Shown piece after piece: positions 36,600 through 45,349 of a DNA stretch of 64,000 bases. Every line of letters begins with the position of its first letter. The stretch's first letter is position 1. The translations under genes were made by a program, and so were the position numbers. This DNA comes from Syntrophaceae bacterium (GTDB lineage: Bacteria; Desulfobacterota; Syntrophia; Syntrophales; PHBD01), in NCBI GenBank assembly GCA_013177825.1, contig JABLXX010000003.1, positions 248,001 through 312,000 of the forward strand, given 5' to 3'. The notes beneath the pieces were generated by a model. The model saw nothing but the letters and a program-made list of their open reading frames with translations. It ran no database searches and was not told the origin of the DNA.

Positions 36600-38747
36600 A
36601 TGATCCGCATCACCGACATTCTCGACCGGGCCCAGGCCTACATGACGCCGGAAGAGCAGGAGCTCATCCAGAAGGCCTACGTCTTCTCCGCCAGCGTCCA
36701 CCAGGGACAGGTCCGCCTTTCGGGAGAGCCTTACCTCATCCACCCGATGGAAGTGGCGGGGATGTTGACGGACATGCGGCTCGACTGCTCGACCGTCGTG
36801 ACGGGACTGCTCCACGACACCGTGGAGGACACCCTGGCCACGCCCGAGCAGATCGGGGAGGCCTTCGGCAAGGACGTGGCTTTCCTGGTGGAGGGTCTGA
36901 CGAAGATCAGCCGGATCACCCTGGGCAGCCGGGAGGCACTGCAGGCGGAAAACTTCCGCAAGATGATCCTGGCCATGTCGGCGGACATCCGGATCCTCAT
37001 GGTGCGCCTGGCGGATCGGATCCACAACATGCGGACCCTCCAGTACCACCCCCCGGACAAGCAGAAGTACATCGCCCGGGAGACGCTCGATCTCTACGCC
37101 CCCCTGGCGAACCGCCTGGGGATCTACTGGATGAAAGTGGAGCTGGAGGACCTCGCCTTCCAGTACCTCGAGCCCCATGCCTTTAACGAGTTGGGCTTCC
37201 GTGTCTCGGAGAAGCGGGAGAAGCGGGAGCACTACACCGAGGAAGTCACCCGGATCATCCGGGAGGAGCTCAGGAAGGCCGACCTCGTGGCCGATGTGGA
37301 GGGGCGCGCCAAGCACCTCTGGAGCATCCACAAGAAGATGCAGGCCCAGCATATCGAGTTCGACGAGGTTTACGACCTGATCGCATTCCGGATCATCCTG
37401 GCGTCCGACACGGTGCGGGAGTGCTATGCGGCCCTCAGCATGATCCACTCCCTGTGGAAGCCGGTTCCGGGACGCTTCAAGGACTACATCGCCATCCCCA
37501 AGGCCAACAACTACAAGTCTCTTCACACGACCGTCATCGGCCCCTACGGGGAGCGCATGGAGGTCCAGATCCGGACCCGGGCCATGCACGAGTGGGCCGA
37601 AGAGGGGATCGCCGCCCACTGGCGGTACAAGGAGCGGCGCTCCACCGACGGCGGGGAGGACGAGCAGATCAAGAGGCTCCGGGAGCTCCTGGAAGTCCAG
37701 CAGGAGGTGGACAATCCCAGGGAGTACATGTCCACCCTGAAGATGGCCCTCTTCCCCGACGAGGTGTACGTCTTTACACCCAACGGCGACGTCCGGGCCT
37801 TCCCGAAGGGGGCCACGCCCATCGACTTCGCCTACAGCATTCATTCCGACGTCGGCCACACCTGCATCGGCGCCAAGGTGAACCGCAACATCGTCCCCCT
37901 CAAGTACCAGCTCCAGAACGGGGACCGGGTGGAGATCACCACGCAGGCAGGGCACCACCCCAGCAAGGACTGGCTCAAGTATGCCGTTACGTCCCGGGCC
38001 CGCTCCAAGATCAAGAACTGGGTCAACACGGAAGAGAGGAACCGGAGCATCGTTCTGGGCCGCGAGCTCCTGGAGAAGGAGTTCCGCAAGCACGGCCTGA
38101 AGTTCAGCCTTCTCGGCAAGCCGGAGGCGCTCAAGAAGATCTACGAGGAGAACCAGGTCCGTTCCCAGGACGACCTGATGGCGGCGGTGGGCTACGGGAA
38201 GCTCTCGCCGAAGCATGTCGTCCAGTATTTCGTGCCGGAAGAGCCGAAAGCGGAAGAGCCCGTTCCCGAGAAGGCGAAGAAAAAGATGCACGAGGTGTCC
38301 ACCGTCGGCATCTCCCTGACGGGGATCGAGGACGTGATGGTGCGGTTCGCCAAGTGCTGCACGCCCATCCCCGGGGACGAGATCGTGGGCTACATATCCC
38401 GGGGACGGGGGATCGTCGTTCACACAAGCACCTGTCCGAACACCCGGGACATGGAGGCGGACCGCCTGGTGGACGTGGAATGGAACGTGAAGGAAAGGCA
38501 CACCTATCCCGTTCATATCCGCGTTGTCTGCCGGGACCGCAAGGGAGTGCTGGCAGACGTGAGCAGCGCCATCTCCGCCCACGACGTCAACATCAGCAAC
38601 GCCCAGGTGGACACGAACAACCCGGACATGCAGGCGGTCTGCGACTTCAAGATCGACGTCAACGACCTGAACGAACTCAACAAAGTGGTAACGGCCATCA
38701 AGAAGCTGGATTGCGTGATGTCGGTCGAGCGCCTCCGGCAGTTGTGA
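36600..38747 (+). CDS. Bifunctional (p)ppGpp synthetase/hydrolase, RelA/SpoT family
   Basis: A 715-residue Rel/Spo homologue. The N-terminal HD hydrolase domain keeps HPMEVA and HDTVEDT; the synthetase domain has FDEVYDLIAFRII, RFKDYIAIPKANNYKSLHTTV and EVQIRTRAMHEWAEEGIAAHW; TGS (VFTPNGDVRAFPKGATPIDFAY) and a C-terminal ACT domain follow. Because both catalytic sites look intact, it probably both makes and degrades (p)ppGpp in the stringent response. ATG at 36600 follows GGAGTGAG. Confidence 0.93.
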   Translation: MIRITDILDRAQAYMTPEEQELIQKAYVFSASVHQGQVRLSGEPYLIHPMEVAGMLTDMRLDCSTVVTGLLHDTVEDTLATPEQIGEAFGKDVAFLVEGLTKISRITLGSREALQAENFRKMILAMSADIRILMVRLADRIHNMRTLQYHPPDKQKYIARETLDLYAPLANRLGIYWMKVELEDLAFQYLEPHAFNELGFRVSEKREKREHYTEEVTRIIREELRKADLVADVEGRAKHLWSIHKKMQAQHIEFDEVYDLIAFRIILASDTVRECYAALSMIHSLWKPVPGRFKDYIAIPKANNYKSLHTTVIGPYGERMEVQIRTRAMHEWAEEGIAAHWRYKERRSTDGGEDEQIKRLRELLEVQQEVDNPREYMSTLKMALFPDEVYVFTPNGDVRAFPKGATPIDFAYSIHSDVGHTCIGAKVNRNIVPLKYQLQNGDRVEITTQAGHHPSKDWLKYAVTSRARSKIKNWVNTEERNRSIVLGRELLEKEFRKHGLKFSLLGKPEALKKIYEENQVRSQDDLMAAVGYGKLSPKHVVQYFVPEEPKAEEPVPEKAKKKMHEVSTVGISLTGIEDVMVRFAKCCTPIPGDEIVGYISRGRGIVVHTSTCPNTRDMEADRLVDVEWNVKERHTYPVHIRVVCRDRKGVLADVSSAISAHDVNISNAQVDTNNPDMQAVCDFKIDVNDLNELNKVVTAIKKLDCVMSVERLRQL

Positions 38748-38910
38748 AAGATCGTTGAAACCTGCCCGTTCGCCGCGTTTCCCCCGCCGCCGCCATTCGA
38801 GGCATCTGGAAAACGGGAGATTTCGGGAGACGGTGCTCGAGCGTTTCCCGGTGGCCTTTCCGGCAGGCTCTTTCTGCAAACACGTTGCGGGACATCCGCG
38901 CGGTTGCCGG

Positions 38911-38940
38911 TTGACACGGATGTTCCCCCTGCGGTATGAA
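38911..38940 (+). promoter_or_regulatory. Candidate promoter for the amidase gene
   Basis: TTGACA (38911-38916), 18-nt spacer, TATGAA (38935-38940), about 40 nt before the amidase start, in a 232-bp gap after the relA/spoT-family gene. Confidence 0.55.
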
Positions 38941-38979
38941 CCCGCAGCCTGTTCCAAGGGTATTTCCAACAAGGGATGA

Positions 38980-39666
38980 ATGATGAAGCGGCTGTTCCTG
39001 ATGATGTTCGTTGCGATTCTTGCGGTGACGCTCCTTTCCGTTCCGATTTCCGCGGAGGCCCAGTCCGCCCGTCGGGTCGTTCTCATCGACCCGGGACACG
39101 GGGGATCGGATGCGGGCGTGCAGGTAGGGGAAAAGACCGCCGAAAAAGACGTCACCCTGGCGGTTGCGCTCCTGATGAAGAAGGCGCTGGCCGGCGGGGG
39201 AATCGACGTGCTCCTCACGAGAACCGCCGATACCTCCCTGTCCCAGGCAGACAGGGCGAAGGCAGCCGCGAGCGCGAAGCCGGACCTTGTCCTTTCGCTC
39301 CACGTCAATGCCGGCTTCGACAAGAAGGCCCACGGATTCGAGGTCTGGTTCCCCGGCTTCCAGGCTGCGGCCGGGAACGGCGGAGACTCGAAGGCGATCC
39401 TGAAAGACATGGCGAAGAACAGGTACCTGAACGAAAGCGTTCGCCTGGCGCGGGCCATCGAGAAGAATCTCTCCACGGTTTTCCCGAAGGCCAACCGGGG
39501 CCTCCGGGAGGCTCCCGTTCCCCTGCTGGAAGGCCTGACCGTGCCGGCCGTGGTGGTGGAGATCGGGTTTGCCACCCATCCCGAAGACAGCAAGCGGCTC
39601 CTCGAAGACGGCACCCAACAGGCCATAGCCGCCGCCCTCGCGAAGAGCATCCGCGAGGTCCTCTGA
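38980..39666 (+). CDS. N-acetylmuramoyl-L-alanine amidase (exported)
   Basis: A 228-residue zinc amidase (AmiA/CwlM type, amidase_3) that frees stem peptides from glycan strands. A signal peptide (LFLMMFVAILAVTLLSVPISAEA) ends near residue 28. The domain has VVLIDPGHGGSDAGVQ with the first zinc His, a second block LVLSLHVNA, and VPAVVVEIGFATHPED with the catalytic Glu. There is no cell-wall-binding domain. It is monocistronic or a leader of the rph-rdgB pair. Confidence 0.92.
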   Translation: MMKRLFLMMFVAILAVTLLSVPISAEAQSARRVVLIDPGHGGSDAGVQVGEKTAEKDVTLAVALLMKKALAGGGIDVLLTRTADTSLSQADRAKAAASAKPDLVLSLHVNAGFDKKAHGFEVWFPGFQAAAGNGGDSKAILKDMAKNRYLNESVRLARAIEKNLSTVFPKANRGLREAPVPLLEGLTVPAVVVEIGFATHPEDSKRLLEDGTQQAIAAALAKSIREVL

Positions 39667-39707
39667 GAAGAGGGACGGCGTAATAAACTGATGGAAGCGA
39701 ATTGAAT

Positions 39708-40430
39708 ATGCGAACAGACGGCAGAAAACTCCTTGAATTGCGTCCGGTCCGCATGACCGTCGGCTACCTGGACCACGCGGAGGGTTCCGTCCTCATCGAG
39801 ATGGGGGCCACGAAGGTCCTCTGTACGGCCTCCCTGGAGGATGGCGTCCCGCCGTTTCTGAGGAACACCGGGAAGGGCTGGCTCACCGCCGAGTATGCGA
39901 TGCTCCCCATGGCAGGGACCACAAGGACACCCCGTGAGTCGACCCGCGGCAAGGTCGGCGGGCGCACCCACGAGATCCAGCGGCTCATCGGCCGGTCGCT
40001 CCGGGCCGTGACCGACCTGAACGCCTTCGGCGAGCGCACGATCTACATCGACTGCGACGTTCTCCAGGCCGACGGCGGAACCCGTACGGCCTCCATCACG
40101 GGGAGCTTCGTGGCCCTGGTGGAGCTGTTCCGGAAGATGAAGGAGCGGGGCCTGGTGGACCGTATCCCAGTTGAAGATTCTGTCGCGGCGGTCAGCGTGG
40201 GCGTGCGGGACGGCGAGATCCTCCTGGACCTGAACTATCCCGAGGATTCCCGGGCGGACGTGGACATGAACGTGGTGATGACCGGAAGCGGGCGATTCAT
40301 CGAGGTACAGGGAACGGCGGAGGAGTCTCCCTTCGAGCGGGAGCTTCTGGATCGCATGCTGGAGGCGGCCTCCGGCGGAATCCGGGCCCTCGTCGATGCG
40401 CAGCAGGCGGCCCTGGGGGACCGCCGTTGA
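39708..40430 (+). CDS. rph: Ribonuclease PH
   Basis: RNase PH trims the 3' ends of tRNA precursors by phosphorolysis. [45 protein letters not shown] and [13 protein letters not shown] are characteristic, and [12 protein letters not shown] and [11 protein letters not shown] complete the active site. It has 240 residues from ATG 39708; TTG at 39702 is an alternative. It overlaps rdgB by 4 nt, the usual rph-rdgB pair, and both precede a tRNA gene. Confidence 0.96.
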   Translation: MRTDGRKLLELRPVRMTVGYLDHAEGSVLIEMGATKVLCTASLEDGVPPFLRNTGKGWLTAEYAMLPMAGTTRTPRESTRGKVGGRTHEIQRLIGRSLRAVTDLNAFGERTIYIDCDVLQADGGTRTASITGSFVALVELFRKMKERGLVDRIPVEDSVAAVSVGVRDGEILLDLNYPEDSRADVDMNVVMTGSGRFIEVQGTAEESPFERELLDRMLEAASGGIRALVDAQQAALGDRR

Positions 40431-41029
40431 AGACCGTTGTTTTCGCATCCCGCAACCGGGGGAAGATCCGGGAAATTCGGGCCCTCCTGGCAGGACTGCC
40501 GATTTCGCTCCTCTCGCTGGACGATTTCCCCGATGCCCCGGACGTAGAGGAAGACGGCGAAACCTTCCTGGCGAATGCACAGAAAAAGGCACTTGCCATT
40601 GCCCATTATACCGGCCATCCGGCCCTGGCCGACGATTCTGGCCTTACTGTGGACGCCCTGGACGGCGCCCCGGGAGTCCATTCGGCCCGGTATGCCGGGG
40701 AGAATGCCGACGATGCAAGGAACATCGAAAAGCTGCTCCGGGAGATGAAGAACGTTCCGAAGGAGGGAAGAAACGCCGCCTTCCGGTGCATCCTGGTCAT
40801 CTGCGAGCCCGACGGATCCTGCGAATCCTATGAAGGCGCCTGGGAGGGGATAATCGCGGAGACACCCGATGGAGACGGAGGGTTCGGGTACGATCCGGTA
40901 TTTTATGTTCCCGCCCTTGGGAAAACGGTGGCTCGCCTGTCTCTGGAGGAAAAGAACCGTCTCAGCCATCGAGCCCGGGCCTTCGGCAAATTCAGGGAGG
41001 CCCTTGAGAGGCGGCTTCAGAACCGCTAG
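40427..41029 (+). CDS. rdgB: XTP/dITP diphosphatase
   Basis: RdgB removes non-canonical purine triphosphates (ITP, XTP) from the nucleotide pool. [12 protein letters not shown] at the N-terminus, [24 protein letters not shown] in the middle, and [12 protein letters not shown] and SHRARAF near the end are the Ham1 family signatures. The length of 200 residues is normal. TTG at 40427 overlaps the rph stop by 4 nt. Confidence 0.96.
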   Translation: MKTVVFASRNRGKIREIRALLAGLPISLLSLDDFPDAPDVEEDGETFLANAQKKALAIAHYTGHPALADDSGLTVDALDGAPGVHSARYAGENADDARNIEKLLREMKNVPKEGRNAAFRCILVICEPDGSCESYEGAWEGIIAETPDGDGGFGYDPVFYVPALGKTVARLSLEEKNRLSHRARAFGKFREALERRLQNR

Positions 41030-41038
41030 CAAATGAAT

Positions 41039-41115
41039 CGGGGCGTAGCGCAGCCTGGTAGCGCGCTTGCTTTGGGAGCAAGATGTCGCAGGTTCGAATC
41101 CTGCCGCCCCGACCA
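41039..41115 (+). tRNA. tRNA-Pro (anticodon TGG)
   Basis: A 77-nt cloverleaf with acceptor arms CGGGGCG and CGCCCCG, discriminator A and encoded CCA. The anticodon arm CTTGC-TTTGGGA-GCAAG gives TGG at 41073-41075. The T arm has GGTTCGAATCC. Confidence 0.97.
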
Positions 41116-41120
41116 TATGA

Positions 41121-41160
41121 ACGAAGAAAGGCTGCAAGTCACCTTGCAGCCTTTCTTCGT
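41121..41160 (+). terminator. Perfect 18-bp hairpin after tRNA-Pro
   Basis: The 18-nt arms at 41121-41138 and 41143-41160 are exactly complementary over a TCAC loop, starting 5 nt after the tRNA CCA end. There is no long T-run after it. It probably ends the tRNA transcript or protects its 3' end. Confidence 0.75.
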
Positions 41161-41200
41161 ATGGCCGATCCGTCCCGTCGGGTTTGCAATCATTATTGAT

Positions 41201-41229
41201 TTGACGTTCCCGGCCCATAGGTTTAAAAA
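41201..41229 (+). promoter_or_regulatory. Candidate promoter for the hybrid kinase
   Basis: TTGACG (41201-41206), 17-nt spacer, TAAAAA (41224-41229), about 100 nt upstream of the kinase start. Confidence 0.4.
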
Positions 41230-41332
41230 GTCAATATAGACGGCTGGTTTCACGGATCGACAATCTGATGGGGGAAACGAGCGCGCAGCGATGCACCGGC
41301 CGGCAACGTGGATCGCAAAGGGAGGACATCCA

Positions 41333-44300
41333 GTGACAGATCAGGGTCTGCTCAGAGAGAACGCCCTGCTGAGGCAGCGGATCAAGGAGCTGGAACAGTC
41401 GGAATCCATCCTCCGGCGGGCGGAGGAAGCACTCCGTGCATCGGAGATCAAATTCCGCATGCTGCACCGGAGCATGATCGACGCTTTTGCCGCCGTTGAC
41501 ATGCAAGGCCGTATTCTGGATTACAATCCCACCTTTCTTCGCATGCTCGGTTATGCACCCGACGAGATCAGAAGGATGACCTACGAGGACATCACGCCCG
41601 GGAAATGGCATGCGATGGAGAAGGCCATTATCGAGAGCGAGGTACTCACCAGGGGCTATTCCGGTATTTATGAAAAGGAGTACCGCAGGAAAGACGGGAC
41701 GGTCTTCCCGGTGGAGCTGCGGACCACGCTCCTGAGGGATGCGGATGGCGACCTTTCCCTCATGTGGGCCATCGTCCGTGACATCTCGGAACGCAAGCGG
41801 ACGGAAAAGGCCCTCCGGGAAAGCGAGGAGCGGTTCAAATCCTTTGTATCGACGAGCCAGGACTGGATCTGGGCCATCGATTCCGAGGGGCGCCATACCT
41901 TCAGCAACGATGCGCTGGATCAGATCCTGGGGTATCGCCCCGGCGAAATCGTGGGGCAGGACCTGCTCCATCTGCTTCACGAAGACGACTTTGCCCATGT
42001 CCGGGAAACCCTGGACCGGTGCCGTGCAGAGAACACCGGCTGGAAGAGTCTCGTTTTGCGCTGGAGGCATCGGGATGGAAGCTACCGCTACCTGGAAAGC
42101 AATGCGGTTCCGATCCTCGACGCCGCGGGAAGCCTGCAGGGCTTCCAGGGTTCCGACCGCGACATCACGGAATGGAAGCGGGCGGAGGCGACGCTCCTCG
42201 AGAGCGAGGAGAAGTTCTCCCGCGTGTTCCGCATGAGTCCCGACATCATGACCATCACCCGGCTCAGAGACAGCGTCTATGTCGATGTGAGCGACGAGTT
42301 CACCCGGCAGACCGGCTATGCAAGGGAAGAAGCCATCGGCAGGACCCCCTTTGACCTCGCCGTATGGATCGATCCGTCGGACCGCGAACGCGTATTGGAA
42401 AGCCTGCGTGCCGATGAGGAGATGCAGGCGCGGGAATACCGGTTTCGACGCAGAAACGGGACAATTTTCACCTGCGAGATGACGGCCCGCATCATCACGA
42501 TCGGCGGTGAACGGTGCCTTCTCGGCATGTACCGGAATGTCACGGAAAAAATCGAGGCTGAGAGAGCCCGGCGGGAGAGCGAGGAAAAATTCCGGTCCGT
42601 GGTCGAAAAGTCCCTGGTCGGGATCGCCATCATCGACGACGCCTCCCGATATGCATACGTGAACGAGGAGTTCTGCCGTCTTTCCGGGTATTCGGAACAG
42701 GAGCTGCTGGGCAGGCACTCCGATTTTTCACTGACGGAAGAAAGCCGGAAAATGATGACCGAGCGTTTAGAGCGCCGTCTTCAGGGGGAGGACGTCCCTT
42801 CCCATTACGAATTTTCTTTCTTGCGGAAAGATGGTGCAAAGCGTACCGGCGAGGTGCGCAGTGCGTTGTATTTGGATTCATCGGGCCGTATGAAAGCGAT
42901 CATTCAGGTCATCGACATCACGGACCGGAAGAACACGGAGGAGTCGCTTCTCCTGATGCAGTTCGCAATGGACAACGCCCCGGACAGCATCTTGCTGGTG
43001 GATCATGACGGCGGCATCGAATACGCGAACAATGCCGCCTGCACCTCCATGGGCTATTCCCGGGAAGAACTGCTGGGGATGACGGTGTTCGACATCGACC
43101 CGGATTTTCCCATCGAGGGGTGGGAGCAGCATAAGATGGATGTCCGGCGCCTGGGCAGGATGACCTTTACCAGCAACCATCGGAAGAAGGATGGACAGCT
43201 GTTCCCCGTCGAAGTGAACACGAATTATTTTGATTACAAAGGCAATTTTCTTTCCATCGCCTTTGACCGGGACATCACCGGGCGCAGGCAGGCGGAGGAG
43301 GAGAGGCGCCTGCTGGAGGAGCGGCTGAACCGTGCCGAAAAGATGGAGGCCCTGGGAAAGCTGGCGGGAGGCGTCGCCCACGACCTGAACAACACCCTGG
43401 GCGTCGTCATCGGGTACACGGAGCTGCTCCTGAACAGCCTCGACGCCGACAGCCCGGTCCGATCCCGCCTCACGAGCATCATGCAGGCCGGCGGCCGGGC
43501 CGCGGCGATCGTCCAGGATCTCCTGACCCTGGCGAGGAGAGGAGTGACCGGGAAGGAGGTCCTGAATCTGAATCGGATCGTGGGTGATTTTCAGAAATCC
43601 CCGGAGATCGAAAACCTGGCCTCCCATCATCCCGGCGTTCGTTTCCGCATCGACCTCGAACCGGACCTGCTGAACATTTCTGGATCATCGGTTCATCTCG
43701 CCAAGACGCTGTTCAACCTCGTCTCGAATGCCGTCGAGGCCATGCCGGGAGGCGGTCTGCTGACGGTCATGACGGCCAATCATTGTCTGGACAGGCCGCT
43801 TTTCGGATACGAGCAGGTCCGGGAAGGGGATTACGTGGTTCTTGCCGTCTCCGATGCCGGGGAGGGCATTTCAGCCGCCGACCTGCCGCACATTTTCGAG
43901 CCGTTCTATACAAAGAAGGTCATGGGGAGAAGCGGAACGGGCCTGGGGCTGTCAGTGGTCTGGGGCACGGTGAAAGATCACGACGGCTTCATCCATGTCC
44001 AAAGCGGGGAGGGGAAAGGCAGCACCTTCACCATCTACTTTCCCGTCACAAGAGAGGAACTGCCGGTCGCGGCCGTATCCACGCCCGTTTCCGAATACAT
44101 GGGCCGGGAGGAGTCGATCCTGGTCGTGGATGATGTCAGGGAGCAGCGGGAGTTGGCGGCGGAGCTGCTCAGGAGCCTCCGCTACCACGTGGATATCGTC
44201 TCCAGCGGGGAGGAGGCTATGGATTACCTGCGGGAGAACAGAGCGGACCTGGTGCTCCTGGACATGATCATGGACCCGGGGATGGACGGGCTGGACACCT

Positions 44301-44476
44301 ACCGGCACATCCTGGAGATCAACCCGAAGCAGAAGGCGATCATCGTGAGCGGCTTTTCGGAGACGGACCGCGTGAACGAAGCCCAGGCCCTCGGCGCGGG
44401 CGAATATGTCCGCAAGCCCTATGTCGTCGAGAAGCTCGGCCTGGCGGTCAGGAGAGAGCTGGACCGGACCGCGTGA
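41333..44476 (+). CDS. Soluble multi-PAS hybrid histidine kinase
   Basis: A 1047-residue sensor with no membrane segment. After a short coiled coil come five PAS/PAC repeats (about residues 40-660, each ending in a DITER/DITDRK-type linker), a HisKA domain with the phospho-His in [12 protein letters not shown] (H683), an HATPase domain ([21 protein letters not shown]) and a C-terminal receiver with phospho-acceptor Asp in LVLLDMIMD (D977). Phosphate would move from His to the attached receiver; no separate response regulator is next to it. GTG at 41333 is chosen because GGGAGG sits 9 nt upstream; ATG at 41291 would add 14 residues. Confidence 0.9.
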   Translation: MTDQGLLRENALLRQRIKELEQSESILRRAEEALRASEIKFRMLHRSMIDAFAAVDMQGRILDYNPTFLRMLGYAPDEIRRMTYEDITPGKWHAMEKAIIESEVLTRGYSGIYEKEYRRKDGTVFPVELRTTLLRDADGDLSLMWAIVRDISERKRTEKALRESEERFKSFVSTSQDWIWAIDSEGRHTFSNDALDQILGYRPGEIVGQDLLHLLHEDDFAHVRETLDRCRAENTGWKSLVLRWRHRDGSYRYLESNAVPILDAAGSLQGFQGSDRDITEWKRAEATLLESEEKFSRVFRMSPDIMTITRLRDSVYVDVSDEFTRQTGYAREEAIGRTPFDLAVWIDPSDRERVLESLRADEEMQAREYRFRRRNGTIFTCEMTARIITIGGERCLLGMYRNVTEKIEAERARRESEEKFRSVVEKSLVGIAIIDDASRYAYVNEEFCRLSGYSEQELLGRHSDFSLTEESRKMMTERLERRLQGEDVPSHYEFSFLRKDGAKRTGEVRSALYLDSSGRMKAIIQVIDITDRKNTEESLLLMQFAMDNAPDSILLVDHDGGIEYANNAACTSMGYSREELLGMTVFDIDPDFPIEGWEQHKMDVRRLGRMTFTSNHRKKDGQLFPVEVNTNYFDYKGNFLSIAFDRDITGRRQAEEERRLLEERLNRAEKMEALGKLAGGVAHDLNNTLGVVIGYTELLLNSLDADSPVRSRLTSIMQAGGRAAAIVQDLLTLARRGVTGKEVLNLNRIVGDFQKSPEIENLASHHPGVRFRIDLEPDLLNISGSSVHLAKTLFNLVSNAVEAMPGGGLLTVMTANHCLDRPLFGYEQVREGDYVVLAVSDAGEGISAADLPHIFEPFYTKKVMGRSGTGLGLSVVWGTVKDHDGFIHVQSGEGKGSTFTIYFPVTREELPVAAVSTPVSEYMGREESILVVDDVREQRELAAELLRSLRYHVDIVSSGEEAMDYLRENRADLVLLDMIMDPGMDGLDTYRHILEINPKQKAIIVSGFSETDRVNEAQALGAGEYVRKPYVVEKLGLAVRRELDRTA

Positions 44477-44593
44477 CGCCTGGAGTGCTTCTGTCCGATC
44501 CGGCTGCGTGCCATCCCTTGTGACGGCAGGCCCGCCCGGATCAGAGCGTGATCAGCAGGAACATGATGGTGTAGTAAAGAATCTTCATGGTGT

Positions 44594-44872
44594 TTAGAAA
44601 GGCAGTCCCCTCATCGATCCAGGTTTCGGCCCGCCATGATTGATCTCCACGAGCCTGCGGATCCAGCTGTTGGTTTTCCTGATATTCTGAAGAAGAGCCC
44701 ACTTGAGGAGGTCGGATTCGGCCTGTAGCCCGCGGAGCAGAATCCCGTTCCCGTGCATGTCCTGGTACCGGACCGTCGCCCGGATGCAGTCACTGCCCCG
44801 CGCACTCTCCCTGATCCGGTCCATGCTGTTTTTCCAGATGGATGCCCTGTTGGCTAACGGTTTATCCGCCAT
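44594..44872 (-). CDS. Hypothetical small protein (92 aa)
   Basis: Not recognised. The predicted product is basic, with a helical C-terminal half (ESDLLKWALLQNIRKTNSWIRRLVEI) and no membrane segment or signal. AAGGGG lies 11 nt before the ATG, a loose ribosome-site spacing. Its composition looks more protein-like than other frames in this gap, but the gene is uncertain. If transcribed, the 15-codon frame at 44541-44588 follows it by 5 nt. Confidence 0.35.
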   Translation of the reverse strand: MADKPLANRASIWKNSMDRIRESARGSDCIRATVRYQDMHGNGILLRGLQAESDLLKWALLQNIRKTNSWIRRLVEINHGGPKPGSMRGLPF

Positions 44873-45213
44873 GTACGTACGTTTCCCCTTGCCCGCTTCC
44901 TTGCCGTAACTCGCAGCGTTCGATTTTCCCCCTCGCCGGTCCTTTCCGGCGAAGGCTTTGCAGTGGTCCCGCTACTCTTTTCGGCTCGAAGACCCGATAA
45001 CTTTAACGGGTATACGGGGATGGTCCGGTCTTTTCCACAACGAAGAGGAATCGGATGCCCAATCCCGGATGGCTCAAGCGAACATCCGGACCGTTCCCCC
45101 CATACAACTTCCATGGGAATTTCCTCCGAAGAGAATCAATCGGATATCATTGGGAATTATTAAATGCCGTGAAAAACCCCTTGACCGGGGGCGGATCTTT
45201 TTGTAGTTGGCAG

Positions 45214-45226
45214 GTGGTAATACCAC
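45214..45226. promoter_or_regulatory. GTGGTA-A-TACCAC dyad, candidate FadR/PdhR-type operator
   Basis: A perfect 6-1-6 inverted repeat containing TGGTAATACCA, which fits the TGGT-N3-ACCA half-site pattern known for PdhR/LldR/FadR-type regulators. A weak promoter (TTGACC at 45181, TAGTTG at 45204) would start transcription near it. A FadR-type regulator is encoded 4 kb downstream (49259). Confidence 0.5.
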
Positions 45227-45349
45227 AGCGTTGGCATGATGACCGGCCACAAGAAGGTCGCCGGCCATGCCGTCGTCGGAATCATGATGCTGCGGCCGCT
45301 TCGGGAGACGCGCTTCAAAGGCATGGGAACTTTCACAGGAGGCAATCAA

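Larger units (their letters stand above)
44477..45349. other. 873-bp gap with one possible small gene
   Basis: This gap between the kinase and the first flavoprotein contains a possible leftward small gene (44594-44872), a 15-codon hydrophobic micro-frame (44541-44588, minus), and the control region of the flavoprotein cassette with a TGGT-N3-ACCA dyad (45214-45226). The remainder shows no coding signal that I trust. Confidence 0.6.

Noticed and set aside
36408-40592. A leftward open frame of about 1,394 codons opposite proS, the relA/spoT-family gene and rph
   Set aside because: It is a GC-rich antisense shadow of three clear genes and has no domain or composition of a real protein; similar shadows elsewhere were dropped.
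41039-41115. tRNA-Pro as a phage or island attachment site
   Set aside because: No integrase or repeated tRNA 3' end was seen nearby; the following region has ordinary signalling genes.
41026-41253. A leftward 75-codon frame overlapping tRNA-Pro
   Set aside because: The peptide ([19 protein letters not shown]) is the common artefact of translating a tRNA antisense.
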